Made by a program: the position numbers and the translations under genes | From: JAFAXD01 sp035472475 | Lineage (GTDB): Bacteria > Pseudomonadota > Alphaproteobacteria > Rhizobiales > Xanthobacteraceae | Assembly: GCA_035472475.1 (NCBI GenBank) | Contig: DATIPA010000057.1 | Span: 1-8,164, forward strand | DNA: 8,164 bases | Direction: 5' to 3' | Notes under the pieces: model-generated | Databases searched by the model: none | What the model was told of the DNA's origin: nothing | Seen by the model: the letters and a program-made list of their open reading frames with translations, nothing else | Shown here: in pieces, positions 7,201 through 8,164 of the stretch | Numbering within the stretch: the first letter of the stretch is position 1 | Layout: each line of letters begins with the position of its first letter

Positions 7201-7927
7201 CGCCGGCAACGTCCCCGCGTCGGTCGGGCCTACCTAAATCCCCGGCCACTTGCGCGACGTAGCGCCGTAGGATCGGCGAGAGATAGGCATCGACCACGGT
7301 GGTGTCGCCGCGCCCGACGAGCTTGATCAGCGGCGAGACTTCGTGGCTTACCGAGACCTGGCTGAAGCCAATCTCGCGGGCGAGCGCCGCCACCTGTTGC
7401 TCGTGGGCTGGGAACCGGTACGCATGCATGAATACGATCGCGACCGCCTCGATGCCATCGGCATGTGCGCGTTCGAGCTCGGGGCGGATCGCGGCGAGGT
7501 CCGGAACCTGCTCGACGGTGCCATCGGCGCGCACGCGCTCGGGTACGTCCACCACTCGCTCGAACAGAACTTGTGGCTTGATGATATGCCGCGCAAAAAT
7601 TTTCGGGCGCGCCTGATACCCGATCTTGAGCGCATCGCGAAAACCGAGCGTCGTGATCAGCAGCGTGCGCCCCCCCTCGCGCTCGAGCAGCGCGTTGGTC
7701 GCAACCGTGGTCCCCATCTTGATTGATTCGATGCGCTCACGCGGGATCGGCGCGCCCGGCGCAACCCCAAGCAAATCGCGGATCCCTTGCATAGCGGCGT
7801 CGCTATAGGCCTCGGGAAATTCCGACAGCAGCTTGTGCGCGACCAGGGATCCGTCGGGCGCCCGGCCGATCACGTCGGTGAACGTGCCGCCGCGATCGAT
7901 CCAGAAATCCCACGTACCAGCGCTCAT
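4277..7927 (-). CDS. 5-oxoprolinase (ATP-hydrolysing), HyuA-HyuB fusion
   Basis: The product is 1216 residues and probably cytosolic. The likely reaction is 5-oxo-L-proline + ATP + 2 H2O to L-glutamate + ADP + Pi. The N-terminal hydantoinase A module begins WDFWIDRGGTFTDVIGR (6-22), the actin-like ATP-binding loop, with MGTTVATNALLER (71-83), GRGDTTVVDAYLSP (205-218), MMSSGGLTS (251-259), GPAGGVVGM (272-280) and the second phosphate loop GFDMGGTSTDV (294-304). GGAGGQHA (461-468) and SSLLSAYGMGLA (486-497) follow. The hydantoinase B module (about 700-1206) carries HMPVHLGSMD (754-763), NAPYNGGTHLPDI (786-798), ASRGHHADVGG (817-827) and the closing GGYGAP (1202-1207). Both modules in one chain, the WDFWIDRGGTFTDV opening and the length (about 1200-1290 in the family) favour 5-oxoprolinase over the split hydantoinases and acetone carboxylases, but a related cyclic amide cannot be excluded. 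The start is firm: GAGGAG (7938-7933) lies five bases before the ATG. No frameshift is seen. Confidence 0.92.
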   Translation of the reverse strand: MSAGTWDFWIDRGGTFTDVIGRAPDGSLVAHKLLSEFPEAYSDAAMQGIRDLLGVAPGAPIPRERIESIKMGTTVATNALLEREGGRTLLITTLGFRDALKIGYQARPKIFARHIIKPQVLFERVVDVPERVRADGTVEQVPDLAAIRPELERAHADGIEAVAIVFMHAYRFPAHEQQVAALAREIGFSQVSVSHEVSPLIKLVGRGDTTVVDAYLSPILRRYVAQVAGDLGRPDRRGDVAGGQHPRLMFMMSSGGLTSAELFQGKDAILSGPAGGVVGMAETGRAAGFTHLIGFDMGGTSTDVSHYDGEYERAFETEVAGVRMRAPMMLIHTVAAGGGSVLHFDGARFRVGPDSAGANPGPKCYRRGGPLAVTDANVMVGKLLPDFFPKIFGPQQNLPIDANAVREAFEALAREVGGGRTSEEVADGFIRIAVENMANAIKKISVQRGYDVTRYVLNCFGGAGGQHACLVADALGMTKVLMHPYSSLLSAYGMGLANIRATREQALEEDFGEAALRNVGAVGRKLSEDAKRELILQGVLDEHITIRLRTHMRYAGTDTALVVDAGTLPGMKAAFEAAHRARFGFIDDSKALVIEAVSAEAIGGGATFEEPTHAMTAAALPAPAQRTCFYSGGGWHNADVFTRGQVKPGQHVAGPAIIIEPHQTIVVEVGWRATVTDKNHLLLERIVPLRRKHAIGTDADPVMLEVFNNLFMAIAEQMGVSLQNTAYSVNIKERLDFSCAVFAADGTLVANAPHMPVHLGSMDRAVETIIRENRGTIAPGDVYAINAPYNGGTHLPDITVCTPVFDDAERDILFWVASRGHHADVGGISPGSMSPNATTIAEEGVYIDNFKLVEGGRFRERELHQLLSGAKYPARNPFQNINDLKAQIAANEKGGLELRKMVAQFTLPVVQAYMAHVQDNAAESVRRVIDALHDSEFSYEMDQGTVIKVKITVDKKRREATVDFTGTSPQQPTNFNAPEPVTRAAVLYVFRVMVDDDIPMNAGCLRPINIVIPKRSMLSPEYPAAVVAGNVETSQAVTNCLFGALGSLAAAQGTMNNLNFGNDKYQYYETICSGSPAGPGFPGTDAVHTHMTNTRLTDPEILEFRYPVVLEDFHVRAGSGGRGRWNAGDGVRRTIRFLDRMDCTILSGHRRVRPFGLAGGEAGQAGENSVRRKDGRIEKLEGCDATVLDPGEAIIIQTPTAGGYGAPDSANGRQER

Positions 7928-7947
7928 GCGTTCTCCTCAACGTCACG

Positions 7948-7976
7948 TTTAAAGCATGTCCCGCGGCACCGGACAT
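7948..7976 (-). promoter_or_regulatory. Possible promoter/operator of the oxoprolinase gene
   Basis: ATGTCC (7956-7961) and GGACAT (7971-7976) form a 6-9-6 inverted repeat of 21 bp, about 30-50 bases upstream of the gene's ATG. Next to it on the gene side is TTTAAA (7953-7948), a possible -10 element with four of six matches. A -35 spaced at 17 bp is poor (ATGTCC, overlapping the right arm). A dimeric regulator binding here would block transcription. The promoter assignment is weak; the inverted repeat itself is clear. Confidence 0.35.
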
Positions 7977-8009
7977 CGTGATGGTGTTGCCCCGCATGGG
8001 TTTTCCCGG

Positions 8010-8093
8010 CTAGAGCATGATCCCGAAAGGCCACCGGTTTTCGGAAAAGATGCTCAAAAAAAGCCAGACCACGATCGCGAGATCATGATCTAG
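8010..8093. repeat. Composite palindromic intergenic repeat, rhizobial type
   Basis: CTAGAGCATGATC (8010-8022) and GATCATGATCTAG (8081-8093) are 13-bp inverted arms with one mismatch, bounding 84 bp. Nested inside is a second hairpin: GAGCAT (8013-8018) with ATGCTC (8050-8055), and CCGAAA (8023-8028) with TTTCGG (8039-8044). The inner unit, GAGCATGATCCCGAAA through ACCGGTTTTCGGAAAAGATGCTC-like sequence, resembles from memory a family of palindromes scattered between genes in Bradyrhizobium and relatives. Its right half lacks ATC compared with the usual GATCATGCTC, so this copy appears degenerate. It is followed by a run of seven A. No coding sequence is seen in it. Confidence 0.7.
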
Positions 8094-8132
8094 GCGCAAA
8101 CGCGATTTCAATCGCCTGGAAACGATCTAAGC

Positions 8133-8142
8133 TTGGCGCCAA
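8133..8142. promoter_or_regulatory. 10-bp palindrome upstream of the right-edge gene
   Basis: TTGGCGCCAA is a perfect palindrome ending seven bases before the ribosome binding site at 8150-8156. A second small inverted repeat, GCGATT-TC-AATCGC (8102-8115), lies nearby. The position suits an operator or a leader element of the gene starting at 8160. No good -35/-10 pair was found in this stretch, so the promoter is not identified. Confidence 0.3.
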
Positions 8143-8159
8143 CCAATACGGAGGGGACC

Positions 8160-8164
8160 ATGCT
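8160..8164 (+). CDS. Start of an unidentified gene, cut by the window edge
   Basis: Only ATG and two further bases are present. The call rests on the strong Shine-Dalgarno sequence GGAGGGG (8150-8156) placed three bases before the ATG, at the end of a non-coding spacer. Nothing can be said about the product. The gene would be divergent from the oxoprolinase gene, so the 232-bp spacer between them probably contains both promoters. Confidence 0.55.

Noticed and set aside
1..8164. Search for CRISPR arrays, tRNA or rRNA genes, transposases, toxin-antitoxin pairs and defence genes
   Set aside because: None was seen. Apart from the palindromes listed there are no regularly spaced repeats, and all long conserved frames belong to transport, Tim44-like and oxoprolinase families.

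Overview
The window looks like ordinary chromosomal DNA of a high-GC alphaproteobacterium, most likely from the Hyphomicrobiales (Bradyrhizobium/Rhodopseudomonas-like group). This rests on strong G/C preference at third codon positions, a Tim44-like membrane protein of a kind common in that group, and an intergenic palindrome (about 8010-8093) that resembles the dispersed palindromic repeats of those genomes. The genus is an inference, not something the sequence proves.

Layout. (1) 1-96, minus strand: the first 32 codons of a TetR-family repressor, cut by the window edge. (2) 97-264: a compact divergent control region. It holds two near-identical 19-bp palindromes (TGACCGAACCGTTCGGTCA and a one-base variant) 51 bp apart centre to centre, with a plausible promoter for each direction placed around them. 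(3) 265-3159, plus strand: a two-gene operon encoding an EmrA/HlyD-type periplasmic adaptor and a 14-TM EmrB/QacA (DHA2) major facilitator. Together these form a drug or toxic-compound efflux pump, probably repressed by the TetR protein and induced by a pump substrate. No outer-membrane channel gene is present here. (4) 3160-3291: a spacer with a long imperfect inverted repeat and a likely promoter. (5) 3292-4242, plus strand: a secreted or membrane-anchored Gly-rich protein with a C-terminal Tim44-like domain. (6) 4243-4294: a convergent junction with a hairpin that could terminate transcription. (7) 4277-7927, minus strand: a 1216-residue protein with fused HyuA and HyuB halves, most likely an ATP-dependent 5-oxoprolinase that returns 5-oxoproline to glutamate. 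(8) 7928-8164: an intergenic region with a possible operator, a palindromic repeat element, another 10-bp palindrome, and a ribosome binding site plus ATG that open a further plus-strand gene, of which only five bases are visible.

The efflux operon and its repressor form one functional unit. The Tim44-like gene and the oxoprolinase appear to be independent neighbours. I found no CRISPR array, transposase, tRNA, rRNA or phage gene, and no convincing undescribed multi-gene system. The most interesting material is in the non-coding DNA: the paired operators, the structured spacer at 3178-3243, and the composite palindrome at 8010-8093.
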